From: Microvirga terrestris
GTDB taxonomy: Bacteria; Pseudomonadota; Alphaproteobacteria; Rhizobiales; Beijerinckiaceae
NCBI RefSeq assembly: GCF_015694425.1
Contig: NZ_JADQDN010000007.1
Span: 1 to 64,000, forward strand
Length of the DNA stretch: 64,000 nt
Direction of reading: 5' to 3'
Shown: one piece after another, positions 27,184 through 35,640 of the stretch
Layout: the number at the start of each line of letters is the position of its first letter
How positions within the stretch are numbered: position 1 is the first letter of the stretch
Translations under genes and position numbers: made by a program
The notes under the pieces: generated by a model
Told to the model about the DNA's origin: nothing
The model's database searches: none
The model's input: the letters and a program-made list of their open reading frames with translations, nothing else

Positions 27184-27220
27184 AATTCAGATGCTCTCCC
27201 TAAGGGATATCCCGGAGGTC
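27184..27220 (-). promoter_or_regulatory. Candidate FixJ binding region of the fixK promoter
   Basis: Read toward fixK the block is GACCTCCGGGATATCCC, TTAGGGAGA, four bases, CTGAATT. The same block (17 identical bases, then TAGG and GAGA with one substitution and one missing base, then CTGAATT after four bases) lies in front of the membrane gene at 40833, in the same orientation and 75-78 bp from the start. On the other strand CTAAGGGATATCCC agrees at 10 of 14 bases with the S. meliloti fixK site as I recall it (CTAAGTAGTTTCCC). The repeat is seen; FixJ binding is inferred. Confidence 0.6.
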
Positions 27221-27221
27221 A

Positions 27222-27599
27222 TCACGCGGGGATGGTGAGGGCTTCAAGAATGCTGTCGATCAAGGCCTCGTCCTCAAAGGGCTTTTCCAGCACTTCGCGG
27301 AAGCCGGATCGGGACGCCCGCCTGTGCAGATCCTTGGTGGCTCTCGCGGTAATCAGGATGGAGGGCATCCTAACGGCGCGCCGCCGCAGTCGGTCGATCA
27401 GTTCGACGCCGTCCATGGCCGGCATGTGATAGTCGATTACGAGGCACCCGCTGACGGGCAGGTCCTTGTCCGCAAGGAGTGCGTCGCCGCTCTCATAGAG
27501 GCGCACGTTCAGGCCCTCCATCTCAAGGGCGAACTTCAGTGATTGTCGGACAGCGTCGTCATCGTCCACCACGATGACAAGCCCTGGTGTCATGGACAT
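27222..27599 (-). CDS. Stand-alone response-regulator receiver (FixT-like candidate)
   Basis: 125 residues, only a CheY-like receiver: VVDDDDAVRQSLKFALEMEG with the acidic pocket, CLVIDYHMPAMDG with the phospho-Asp, SILITA and LEKPFEDEAL with the conserved Lys. There is no output domain. It lies between fixJ and fixK in the same direction, with an imperfect anaerobox upstream. In Caulobacter a single-domain receiver, FixT, is made under FixK control and dampens FixL; this gene has the right form and place for such a role, which is inference. It could also be a FixL phosphate sink. Confidence 0.85.
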   Translation of the reverse strand: MSMTPGLVIVVDDDDAVRQSLKFALEMEGLNVRLYESGDALLADKDLPVSGCLVIDYHMPAMDGVELIDRLRRRAVRMPSILITARATKDLHRRASRSGFREVLEKPFEDEALIDSILEALTIPA

Positions 27600-27667
27600 G
27601 ATAAGGCCCTGCTAGGTCCCTGGCTCTCGGATCGGCTAAGACCTAATCCATCGATGGGACTAAGCGT

Positions 27668-27681
27668 TTGATATGCCTCAA
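27668..27681 (-). promoter_or_regulatory. Imperfect anaerobox before the receiver gene
   Basis: TTGATATGCCTCAA differs from TTGAT-N4-ATCAA at one base and lies 68 bp upstream of the receiver gene start. It could let FixK drive this gene separately from fixLJ. Confidence 0.45.
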
Positions 27682-27713
27682 TTCGAGCGGACAGACCTAT
27701 TCAGGAATTCTCC

Positions 27714-28349
27714 TTAAGGGCCGGAAACAGCCCCACCCGTGTGATCACTTGCGAGAAGTGCCATGCGCACGAGGTCCGAGAGGCTCGCCGCCTGCATCTT
27801 GCTCATGACGTTGGCTCGGTAGATCTCGACGGTTCGCGGGCTGATGCCTAGGTCGTAAGCGATGACTTTGTTAGCCTTTCCGGCAACAAGGCCCTCAAGA
27901 ACTTGGCTTTCACGCTCGGAGAGGGATTGGATTCGCGCCCTCACCTCTGTGATTTGGGCGTCTTCTTGGACATGTTTTTCCTGCCGCTTGAGCGCAGCCC
28001 GGACCGCCGCAAGGAAAAGATCGTCGTCGAAGGGCTTCTCGATGAAGTCGATTGCGCCTTCCTTCATGGCTTCAACGGCCAGCGGAACGTCCGCATGGCC
28101 CGTCATGACGATGACCGGAGGCGTGAAGCCACGCGCCTTCAGTCGGCGGATGAACTCAATGCCGTCGATGCCCGGCATGCGCACATCGGTGATGACACAT
28201 CCGACGGATGAGTCCTGCACGTTATCGAGAAATCCCGAGGCTGATTCATGAAGACGAACCGGCAGGCCGTCTGATGCGAGCAGGAAGGAGAGAGACTGGC
28301 GCACGGCCAGATCGTCGTCCACTACATGCACAACAGCTTCATTCGGCAT
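27714..28349 (-). CDS. fixJ: Response regulator FixJ
   Basis: 211 residues. Receiver domain 1-120: [22 protein letters not shown], phospho-Asp in [31 protein letters not shown] and IEKPFDDD. Output domain 135-205: a LuxR-type helix-turn-helix, [20 protein letters not shown] then [17 protein letters not shown]. Phosphorylated by FixL at low oxygen, it activates fixK. It overlaps the end of fixL by 11 bp. Confidence 0.94.
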   Translation of the reverse strand: MPNEAVVHVVDDDLAVRQSLSFLLASDGLPVRLHESASGFLDNVQDSSVGCVITDVRMPGIDGIEFIRRLKARGFTPPVIVMTGHADVPLAVEAMKEGAIDFIEKPFDDDLFLAAVRAALKRQEKHVQEDAQITEVRARIQSLSERESQVLEGLVAGKANKVIAYDLGISPRTVEIYRANVMSKMQAASLSDLVRMALLASDHTGGAVSGP

Positions 28350-29880
28350 TCACCAACTCCTCATGACTAACGGACCGCAGAGTGAAGCGGAAGACGGTTC
28401 CCCGATTTGGCTCCGACTCAACCCATATTTTGCCGCCATGCGACTCGACGATCGTTCTGCAGATCGACAAGCCCACACCCATTCCGTGCTTCTTCGTCGT
28501 GATGAAAGGCTGGAACAATTGTTCCGCAATCTCTGATGCGATGCCGGTTCCGGTATCAGACACGCTCACCTCGACAAGACTCTCGTTGGGCAAAGCCTGG
28601 GTCGCCACGACGAGTTCCCGGCGCGGAGCGTCCTGCATCGCCTCAATGGCATTGCGGATGAGATTGAGAAGCACCTGCTGCACCTGGATGCGGTCCGCCA
28701 GAACCAGGAGTGCATCGGGATCTAGACTGAAGCTTACGCGGACGCCCTTCTCCTTGGCGCCGACGAGGGCGAGAGCACTTGCCTCCTGGACGAGCTTGGG
28801 CAGGCTTTCGATATGACGTTCGCTTTCACCGCGAGCCACGAATTCTCTCAGGTGGCGAATGACCTGCCCGGCCCGCAGAGCCTGATCAGCGGCTTGGCTG
28901 ACGGCCTCCTGAAGCATGGGCACCTCAGGCCCGTCCATGCGCTGCAGGATACGGCGGGAGCCCTTGAGATAGTTTGCGATGGCGGTCAACGGCTGGTTGA
29001 TCTCGTGCGCCAGGGTCGAGGCCATTTCGCCCAAAGCCGTAAAGCGCGACATGTGCACGAGCTCGGATTGAAGCTCCTGAAGGCGCGCTTCCGTTCTCTG
29101 CCTCTCGGTCAGGTCGCGGATGAAGCCTGTAAAATATCGCTGGCCGCTCGACCGCATCTCCCCGACGGCAAGCTCCATCGGAAAGGTCGAGCCATCTTTG
29201 CGTTGCCCCACCACCACGCGGCCGATGCCGATGATCCGCCGCTCACCCGTCGAAAGATAGCGGTTCATGTAATTGTCGTGCTGGTCCCGATAGGGGTTAG
29301 GCATGAGCATCTTGATGTTTTTGCCCGTGACTTCCTCGGCCTCATAGTCGAACAGGCGCTCGGCGGCGGCGCTGAAGAACTGGATGTGTGCCTGCTCGTC
29401 GATGACGATCATGGCGTCCGGCACCGTTTCCAGGATGGAGCGCAGATGCGCCTCACGGGTTTTCAGCGCTTCCTCGGCGGCTACTCGCTCGGTGATGTCC
29501 CGCGTGACCTTGGCGTAGCCCCGCAGTTGGCCTGCCTCGCTCCACAACGGCGTCGTGCTCACATGGGCGATGAAGCTCGTGCCATCCTTGCGCATGCGCG
29601 TGACTTGCGCCTCGAACCGACCCGTCTCGCGGGCAATCTCCAATTCGCTGTCGGCCTTGCCGCCGCTGCCATCCTGAGGTGGGTGAAAAACTGAGAAATG
29701 GCGTCCCAGAATCTCGCCCTTCTTCCAGCCCGATATATGCTCGGCGCCTGTATTCCAGCTGATGATGCGCCCATCGCTGTCGAGCATGCAGATCGCATAA
29801 TCCGTCACCGCATCCACTAGAAGGTGGAAATCCACATCCTGGTGAGGCGAAGGGGCAGGGTCGGAAGCCGGGCCGGTCAA
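28339..29880 (-). CDS. fixL: Oxygen-sensing histidine kinase FixL
   Basis: 513 residues: PAS 1 (about 15-135), haem PAS 2 (about 140-262), HisKA and HATPase. In PAS 2, [18 protein letters not shown] gives the haem ligand His201, and [15 protein letters not shown] holds Arg221, which in Bradyrhizobium FixL (His200, Arg220) contacts bound oxygen. The phospho-acceptor is His292 in [12 protein letters not shown]; the N and G boxes follow ([39 protein letters not shown]). It lacks membrane segments, so it is the soluble type. Oxygen loss should switch the kinase on. Confidence 0.95.
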   Translation of the reverse strand: MTGPASDPAPSPHQDVDFHLLVDAVTDYAICMLDSDGRIISWNTGAEHISGWKKGEILGRHFSVFHPPQDGSGGKADSELEIARETGRFEAQVTRMRKDGTSFIAHVSTTPLWSEAGQLRGYAKVTRDITERVAAEEALKTREAHLRSILETVPDAMIVIDEQAHIQFFSAAAERLFDYEAEEVTGKNIKMLMPNPYRDQHDNYMNRYLSTGERRIIGIGRVVVGQRKDGSTFPMELAVGEMRSSGQRYFTGFIRDLTERQRTEARLQELQSELVHMSRFTALGEMASTLAHEINQPLTAIANYLKGSRRILQRMDGPEVPMLQEAVSQAADQALRAGQVIRHLREFVARGESERHIESLPKLVQEASALALVGAKEKGVRVSFSLDPDALLVLADRIQVQQVLLNLIRNAIEAMQDAPRRELVVATQALPNESLVEVSVSDTGTGIASEIAEQLFQPFITTKKHGMGVGLSICRTIVESHGGKIWVESEPNRGTVFRFTLRSVSHEELVNAE

Positions 29881-30017
29881 AAGGTTCTCCTATGCGGAAC
29901 AAGCTCTCCATAGACAGGACAAGGATCCTTTCGGTAGAAGGCATTGTTTCAATCTTAGTTCCTACCATACTGCCAGACGGCTTCCTACGGTCAGGCATGT
30001 CGTGGAAAATCAGTGGA

Positions 30018-31127
30018 TTATGGAACGAAGCCGGCCGCCACGGCTCCGAGCAGGGCTGCGCCCAGCAGACCTGCGTCATGAAGGCCCAGGAGAAGCCGCG
30101 ACAGCTCCCCCTCCTCATGTAGCCACAAGGTTGTGCCAAGGGTCACGAGGGACCAGCCCATGCCTAGAGCTGCTGCCGATGCCGAAAAGGAGCCGCTGAT
30201 GCCGGGCAGCAGGAAGAGGACGGCCGCAGCACCCACTAGCGCGCTGCCGGCCATAGTCAGCTGCCTCGGGCGGATCGACCTGAACCCTGCCAGAGCCAGC
30301 GAGGGCGCATACATGGCGATCACATGCCACGCGATGGCTCCTGGCACTGCGTCCGCAAGGCCGCAGCCGATCATAGCGATGGGGGTGGCACCCATCAAAG
30401 CCGTCATGGCGAACCATCCGGCTGCGCCGATCAGGCTCGGCCACAAGATCCGCCGCCATCCTGCCGCCGTGCGTGACGGGTGTTGGGTGCTACGCCGCCG
30501 GTAGGGCAGGGTCGCGGTGATCAGGAGCGAACCCACATGGGCCAGGGCGGATGCTAGCGCCAGTCCGACAGCGGCATTCGGAGTTGTCAAGCTTCCCGCT
30601 GTGTCGGCGACCGTTGGGGCGAGGAGACCTGCGAGCGTGGCTGCTCCGAAGACCAGCAGTGTGTCGCTGGTGCTCCGGCCGCCAAGAGGCGCGGCCGCAT
30701 GCCGGTAGAAGAGGCTGAAGCCGCTTGCAATGCCGAGCCAGAACGCCCCCAAGGCCAAAGCTCCGAAATGCCAGTGCACCAGAGCCCAGGCCAGGATCAG
30801 GCCGCCCGCGATGCCAAGGCTCGCTCCTAGGGAAAATGCGGCCCGGCGGCCCATGGCATCGAGCAGAAGGGAGGCCGGGAGACTGGCAAGAGCCGCACCC
30901 GCATAGAAGGCTGCATAGGGCAGCATCATCCATGGGCCGCTTGGGGCAAGGGCCATGCCTGCAACCGGCAGAACAGTGAGAGTGAGAACCTGCGACAGTA
31001 CGGACAGCGCAAAGGCGGCCGCCAGAAGCACCGTGCCGCGATGATCGGGGATGCTGCTGTCGGAGACTGCCGGCGCGCAAAGGCATTCGAGATGGCCCGC
31101 GCGCGGCATTGCATTCGAGAGTGTCAT
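30018..31127 (-). CDS. ccoA: MFS transporter with CcoA copper-import motifs
   Basis: 369 residues, about twelve membrane segments. The gene overlaps fixS by 4 bp (ATGA), so it is part of the fixGHIS operon. In the second half it has MTALM (Met241-xxx-Met245) and HVIAM (His268-xxx-Met272). Rhodobacter capsulatus CcoA, the MFS importer that brings copper to cbb3 oxidase, depends on M233xxxM237 and H261xxxM265, nearly the same spacing. So this is probably the cytoplasmic copper supply for FixI and the oxidase. The general MFS call is firm; CcoA function is inferred from motifs and place. Confidence 0.78.
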   Translation of the reverse strand: MTLSNAMPRAGHLECLCAPAVSDSSIPDHRGTVLLAAAFALSVLSQVLTLTVLPVAGMALAPSGPWMMLPYAAFYAGAALASLPASLLLDAMGRRAAFSLGASLGIAGGLILAWALVHWHFGALALGAFWLGIASGFSLFYRHAAAPLGGRSTSDTLLVFGAATLAGLLAPTVADTAGSLTTPNAAVGLALASALAHVGSLLITATLPYRRRSTQHPSRTAAGWRRILWPSLIGAAGWFAMTALMGATPIAMIGCGLADAVPGAIAWHVIAMYAPSLALAGFRSIRPRQLTMAGSALVGAAAVLFLLPGISGSFSASAAALGMGWSLVTLGTTLWLHEEGELSRLLLGLHDAGLLGAALLGAVAAGFVP

Positions 31128-31273
31128 GGCCAGATGTCGTCATCCGTGAGCACGCGCAGGGCCGCGCCTTCCACGTCGTCGTATTGGCTGTTCTTCAAGG
31201 ACCAGAGGAAGGCCGCGAGGCCCGAAAGGCCGAGGAGGAGAGCCATAGGAATGAGATAGAGCAGAACATCCAT
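31124..31273 (-). CDS. fixS: cbb3-type oxidase assembly protein FixS/CcoS
   Basis: 49 residues: MDVLLYLIPMALLLGLSGLA then FLWSLKNSQYDDVEGAALRV and a short acidic tail. One membrane segment followed by W-x-x-x-x-GQ/SQYDD-x-x-G is the CcoS mark. AAGGAG lies 9 bases before the ATG. In-frame extension upstream runs through the fixI end and is not used. CcoS is needed to put haem b and copper into the oxidase. Confidence 0.93.
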   Translation of the reverse strand: MDVLLYLIPMALLLGLSGLAAFLWSLKNSQYDDVEGAALRVLTDDDIWP

Positions 31274-31277
31274 GTGA

Positions 31278-33518
31278 TCAGGCTCCTTGCAGGGCCGAAT
31301 CGGCCGAAACGGATTGCGGCGGCTGCGTTGCTTTGGGCTGGCTTTTGCGGCCTCGCGCCCGCAGGGCATTCAGCGTGACCAAGCTCGAAGAACCGGACAT
31401 GGCAAGCGCTGCCACCAAAGGAGTCACGTAGCCTAGGAAGGCCAGAGGAACCGCAACGAGGTTATAGATCAGGGCCAGAATCAGGTTCTGCCGCATCAGA
31501 TGATGCGCCCGCCGGGCGATGATGACGGCGTCTGCGATGGGCGCAAGCTTCTCGCCAAGGAAAACGGCATCCGCTTGAGCCTGGGTCAGATCCGAGGCGG
31601 TGATCGGAGAGATCGATACATCCGCGGCCGCAAGGGCAGGCGCATCGTTGAGACCATCGCCTACCATCAGTAATTTTCGGCCCTGGGCCTTGAGGCCTTC
31701 GAGCACGTCGATCTTGTCAGCAGGCTTGGCACCTGCTTTCCATTCCTCGATGCCGAGTATGGCAGCAATCGGCGCGACCGCCTCGGGCCGATCACCGGAA
31801 AGAATACGACAGTCGACGCCGAGATCCCTCAGCGCCTTCACTGTGGCGGCCGCATCCGGGCGCAGAGTCTGACGCACGAATAGGATCGTTCGCTCATCTC
31901 CGCGGGCGAAGGCGATTACGGAAACATCGGCCTCCCGACCGACTGCGTCCGCCAGGAGATCGGATGCGCCGCAATAGGCCGGGCTGCCGAGAAGCAACTT
32001 CACGCCGTCCGCAGTAGCGCGTACGCCCTGTCCTGCCTCTTCGACAGCTCCCTCATAGGGGGTGCGGAGCCTGGCTTCCTGAGCGACGGCATGCGCGAGC
32101 GGGTGATGGCTCGATAGGGCAAGGCGTGCTGCCGATTCAAGCAGGTCCGGGCGAACCTTGTCCGCATTGGCGACCTGCATGTCCGGTAGGGTCAGGGTAC
32201 CGGTCTTATCGAACACGACCGTGTCGGCGACTGCAAGGCGCTCCAGTGCATCGCCCGCGTTCAAGAACACGTTGGAGCGAAACAGGGCTCCGGAGGCGAC
32301 GATCTGTACCACCGGCACCGCTAGCGCCAGAGCGCAGGGGCATGTGATGATGAGCACGGCCACCGCCGTAATGAGAGCATCATGCAAGGATGCCCCGTTG
32401 GCGACCCAGATCATCGCGGTCAGCAGCGCTGCTAGATGCACCACCGGCGTATAGGCCCGCGCCACCCTGTCGGCGAACTGCACATAGCGCGACTTTGCCG
32501 CAGAGGCGGTTTCGAGCAGGCGCTCGACCTTGTCGAGAAGAGTGCCGGTGCCTGCTGCCGTCACCTGAACCGTCAGAGTACCGCTGTAGTTCAGGCTGCC
32601 CGCATAGACCGCATCGCCCGGACTGCCGGGACGGCGAACGGTTTCTCCTGTGACAAGGCTCTCGTCGAGATCGGAGGAGCCGGACAGGATCACCCCATCG
32701 ACACCGATCCGCTCCCCTGGCCGAATGAGGACGCGATCGCCCGGATTGAGGGCCGCCGTGGGCACGAGAACCGGTTCGCCGCTCCGATCGATCCGGTGCG
32801 CCACCTCCGCCTGGAGCGCTGCGAGATTTCCGGCAACGGCCCGGGTTTTGCGGCGCATTGCCTGGTCCAAGTAGCGGCCGCAGAGCAGGAAGAACAGGAG
32901 CATAACCGCCGAGTCGAAATAGGTGTGCTCGGCATGGTTGATCGTCTCGATCACGGACATGACGAGGGCCAGCAGAATGCCGATGGTAATCGGAACATCC
33001 ATGTTGGTCCGCCCGACCTTCAGTGCGCCAATCGCACTGCGGAAGAACGGCTGGCCAGCATAGGCAACAGCCGGAAGCGCGATGAAGGCTGCGAGCCAGT
33101 GGAAGAAATCGCGCGTCTCGGGGGTGATGTCAGTGACATTGCCAGACCAGACGGACACAGCCAGCAGCATGATGTTCATGGAGGCAAAGCCTGCCACAGC
33201 AAGACATTTGAGGAGCCATTGGCTGCGCCGCGTTTCCTCTTCCTCGACCAGACGGGCTTGGAACGGGTGTGCGCGGTATCCGAGATCTTGCAATGCATCG
33301 ATGATGGCGGAGGGCGCAAGTTCGCCCTTCCATTTCACGGCAAGCCGATGGGTGGTGTAGTTGAGGCGTGCATCTAGGACGCCTGGCAGATGCTGCAGAC
33401 CACCCTCAATGTCGCCGATGCAGGCTGCGCAATCGATACCCTCCACGGCGAGGTCGAGATGGACTGTGCCGTTGTCCTGACGCTTGATGAAGACGGAGAG
33501 GTCGAGAGCCTCGGTCAT
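31278..33518 (-). CDS. fixI: Copper-transporting P1B-type ATPase FixI/CcoI
   Basis: 746 residues from MTEALDLSVF; an upstream start would overlap fixH. N-terminal HMA domain with GIDCAAC (Cys30, Cys33). Eight membrane helices; TCPCALALAVP carries the CPC metal site. Then DKTGTLT with the phospho-Asp, SSHHPLA with the HP motif and GDGLNDAPAL. It exports copper from the cytoplasm to the periplasmic side for the CuB centre of the cbb3 oxidase. It lies 11 bp after fixH and 4 bp before fixS. Confidence 0.93.
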   Translation of the reverse strand: MTEALDLSVFIKRQDNGTVHLDLAVEGIDCAACIGDIEGGLQHLPGVLDARLNYTTHRLAVKWKGELAPSAIIDALQDLGYRAHPFQARLVEEEETRRSQWLLKCLAVAGFASMNIMLLAVSVWSGNVTDITPETRDFFHWLAAFIALPAVAYAGQPFFRSAIGALKVGRTNMDVPITIGILLALVMSVIETINHAEHTYFDSAVMLLFFLLCGRYLDQAMRRKTRAVAGNLAALQAEVAHRIDRSGEPVLVPTAALNPGDRVLIRPGERIGVDGVILSGSSDLDESLVTGETVRRPGSPGDAVYAGSLNYSGTLTVQVTAAGTGTLLDKVERLLETASAAKSRYVQFADRVARAYTPVVHLAALLTAMIWVANGASLHDALITAVAVLIITCPCALALAVPVVQIVASGALFRSNVFLNAGDALERLAVADTVVFDKTGTLTLPDMQVANADKVRPDLLESAARLALSSHHPLAHAVAQEARLRTPYEGAVEEAGQGVRATADGVKLLLGSPAYCGASDLLADAVGREADVSVIAFARGDERTILFVRQTLRPDAAATVKALRDLGVDCRILSGDRPEAVAPIAAILGIEEWKAGAKPADKIDVLEGLKAQGRKLLMVGDGLNDAPALAAADVSISPITASDLTQAQADAVFLGEKLAPIADAVIIARRAHHLMRQNLILALIYNLVAVPLAFLGYVTPLVAALAMSGSSSLVTLNALRARGRKSQPKATQPPQSVSADSALQGA

Positions 33519-33529
33519 GGTAAACCCTT

Positions 33530-34030
33530 TTAGAGCGAGATGCGGTTCTTGGAGCGGAACACGGGTGCATCGGCCCGTTTGAGCGTGATGACGAGATCCC
33601 AATGTCCGTGCGGCATCGGCGTGAGGCTCATGAACTGACCGCTAGTGGTTTCAACAAACTCCAGCACGATATCGTGGCGCTTGTCGGTCGGATGCGCCAA
33701 CTGCGCCTCAAGAGCGAGGCCCGAGAGCGCACGCGCGTCGGCATCCCTGGCGCTGATCAGCACACGCGCTGCATCGGCTTTTCGTTGCAGATTGGCCTCC
33801 ACCCACCAGTGGAGCACGTCCTGAGCATGGGCTGCGGCCACGTCGTTCTTGAAGGCGAGCCCCGCCTTGTAGGAGCTTTCCGTCTCCACGCCGCTGAAGC
33901 TTGAGACCGCAACGCGGATCATCGCCACGTTCATGGCGATGATGCTGCCGAAGAAGGCCAGGATACAATACAAAACCATCCGTCCGGTCAGAACGCGGGG
34001 AGGACGGCCTGTTATCGTTGTGGAGGACAT
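33530..34030 (-). CDS. fixH: cbb3 oxidase assembly protein FixH/CcoH
   Basis: 166 residues from the ATG preceded by TAAGGAACGGCTC. One N-terminal membrane segment (about 15-40, LTGRMVLYCILAFFGSIIAMN), then a periplasmic domain with the family pattern ETESSYKAGLAFKND and HWDLVITLKR near the end. FixH holds oxidase subunits together during assembly. It lies between fixG and fixI with short gaps on both sides. Confidence 0.92.
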   Translation of the reverse strand: MSSTTITGRPPRVLTGRMVLYCILAFFGSIIAMNVAMIRVAVSSFSGVETESSYKAGLAFKNDVAAAHAQDVLHWWVEANLQRKADAARVLISARDADARALSGLALEAQLAHPTDKRHDIVLEFVETTSGQFMSLTPMPHGHWDLVITLKRADAPVFRSKNRISL

Positions 34031-34040
34031 GAGCCGTTCC

Positions 34041-35510
34041 TTAAGGAGCTTTGAAGTGATCGGCTGCTCGCGCGGCTTCGCCGCTTGCAAGATCCGTCAG
34101 GGTGAAATGAAGATCGGCGGATGTGGACAGGTCCACCTGGCTGGCCGTCACCAGAACGCGAGCTTCCAGAGTCTGGTCGGGGCCGACGGATAGAACAGGC
34201 CGTCCCTGCTGGTCGAGCTTGCCGCCCACAACGTCGAGCTTCAGGTCGGGTACTCCCTCTACATCGACCACATAATGGCGCTCGTCGAGATGCTTGTTGG
34301 CGACCCGGATCGTGAATCCGTTGCGGACCGAGCCGTCAGATAGACGCACGAAAAGCGGGTTCCGGTCGTGCATCACGCTCAGATAAATGTTCTGCCGTAT
34401 GGCGAGCGATGTAATTATGATCGTGCCGACCAGGGCAATGATCCCGGCATAGAAGAGGGTGCGAGGACGGACAACGCGGTGTACCTCCGGCCGACCCTCC
34501 ATGCGCGCCTGAACGTTCATGTCGGTGTCGTAGGCAATGAGATTCAGAGGACGGTTGATCTTTTCCATCACCGTGTTGCAAGCATCGATGCAAAGGCCGC
34601 ATTGAATGCAGTCGAGCTGAAGTCCCTTTCGGATGTCGACGCCCGTGGGGCAGACCGCTACGCATTGATCGCAGTCGATACAATCGCCAGCCGGAAGACC
34701 CTGAAGCTTCAGGGTCTCGTTCTTCTTCATCGAACCGCGCGGCTCGCCGCGGTCGTAGCGATAGGTGACGTTGAGGGCGTATTCGTCGGTGAGCGCCGCC
34801 TGGATGCGTGGCCATGGGCACATGTAGGTACACACCTGCTCGCGCATCCATCCGGCAAGCGTATAGGTGGTGCAGGTGAGAATGCCGATCCACATATAGG
34901 CCAGGGCAGGAGCCTGGAAGGTGGCCAGATCCCGCACCAGGGACGGCGCGTCGGCAAAGTAGAGCACCCAGGCACCCCCGGTCCACCAAGCTATCATGAG
35001 CCAGATGAAGTGCTTAAGACCTTTGCGGACGGCAAGTGCAAGAGTCAGCTTCTGCTTCGCGTTACGTATGCGCTCGCGGCGATCGCCCTCAATAAGCCGT
35101 TCTACGGCATAGAACAGGTCGGTCCAGACCGTCTGCGGGCAGAGATAGCCGCACCAGACGCGACCGGCGACGGCGTTCATCAGGAAAAGGGTGAGAGATG
35201 CCAGAATCAGAAGGCCGGTGATGTAATAGACTTCCTGCGGCCAGATCTCGATGAAAAAGAAATAGAAGCGGCTGTTGGCCAGATCGACCAGAATGGCTTG
35301 GTCCGGCGCGTGCGGGCCGCGATCCCAGCGGATGAAGGGCAGAAAGTAGTAGATGCCGAGGGTGATGGCGAGCACCATCCATTTGATCGTGCGAAAGCGG
35401 CCCTTCACTGCCTGGGGATAGATCTGCTTTCGCGGAAGATAGAGAGGCGCTTCGTCGGACGATGAAGCAGCCTTGGCAAGGTCAGGTGAGAGGAGAGGGA
35501 TGTCAGCCAT
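34041..35510 (-). CDS. fixG: Cupric reductase / cbb3 accessory protein FixG/CcoG
   Basis: 489 residues, about five membrane segments. Two 4Fe-4S motifs: CIDCDQCVAVCPTG (Cys277, 280, 283, 287) and CIQCGLCIDACN (Cys301, 304, 307, 311). Membrane-adjacent cysteines in VWCGYLCPQTVWTDLF and EQVCTYMCPWPRIQ also match CcoG. The C-terminus is an Ig-like periplasmic domain. CcoG reduces Cu(II) to Cu(I) for delivery to the oxidase. First gene of fixGHIS-ccoA, with an anaerobox 65 bp upstream. Confidence 0.94.
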   Translation of the reverse strand: MADIPLLSPDLAKAASSSDEAPLYLPRKQIYPQAVKGRFRTIKWMVLAITLGIYYFLPFIRWDRGPHAPDQAILVDLANSRFYFFFIEIWPQEVYYITGLLILASLTLFLMNAVAGRVWCGYLCPQTVWTDLFYAVERLIEGDRRERIRNAKQKLTLALAVRKGLKHFIWLMIAWWTGGAWVLYFADAPSLVRDLATFQAPALAYMWIGILTCTTYTLAGWMREQVCTYMCPWPRIQAALTDEYALNVTYRYDRGEPRGSMKKNETLKLQGLPAGDCIDCDQCVAVCPTGVDIRKGLQLDCIQCGLCIDACNTVMEKINRPLNLIAYDTDMNVQARMEGRPEVHRVVRPRTLFYAGIIALVGTIIITSLAIRQNIYLSVMHDRNPLFVRLSDGSVRNGFTIRVANKHLDERHYVVDVEGVPDLKLDVVGGKLDQQGRPVLSVGPDQTLEARVLVTASQVDLSTSADLHFTLTDLASGEAARAADHFKAP

Positions 35511-35575
35511 CGGATCCGCTGCGAGTCATCTCGGTAAAGGATAATCCTGGATATGACCCTGATAGGGCTTCCGCC

Positions 35576-35589
35576 TTGATTTGCGTCAA
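35576..35589 (-). promoter_or_regulatory. Anaerobox (FixK/Fnr site) of the fixG operon
   Basis: TTGATTTGCGTCAA fits TTGAT-N4-(A/G)TCAA and lies 65 bp before fixG. It touches the terminator of the preceding fixNOQP operon. Confidence 0.85.
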
Positions 35590-35592
35590 GAA

Positions 35593-35615
35593 ACGGCCGG
35601 GATTGCCCCGGCCGT
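35593..35615 (-). terminator. Terminator of the fixNOQP operon
   Basis: On the minus strand ACGGCCGGG, a 5-base loop and CCCGGCCGT form a perfect 9-bp stem, followed by TTTCTT. It lies 25 bp after the fixP stop and directly before the fixG anaerobox. Confidence 0.75.
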
Positions 35616-35640
35616 CGAAAGGCTCGAGATGTGCCGCCTC

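Noticed and set aside
32436..33377. Plus-strand 313-codon frame inside fixI
   Set aside because: Shadow of the fixI codon pattern; the opposite strand has all P1B-ATPase motifs.
34368..35465. Plus-strand 365-codon frame opposite fixG
   Set aside because: Shadow frame; fixG carries both 4Fe-4S motifs on the minus strand.
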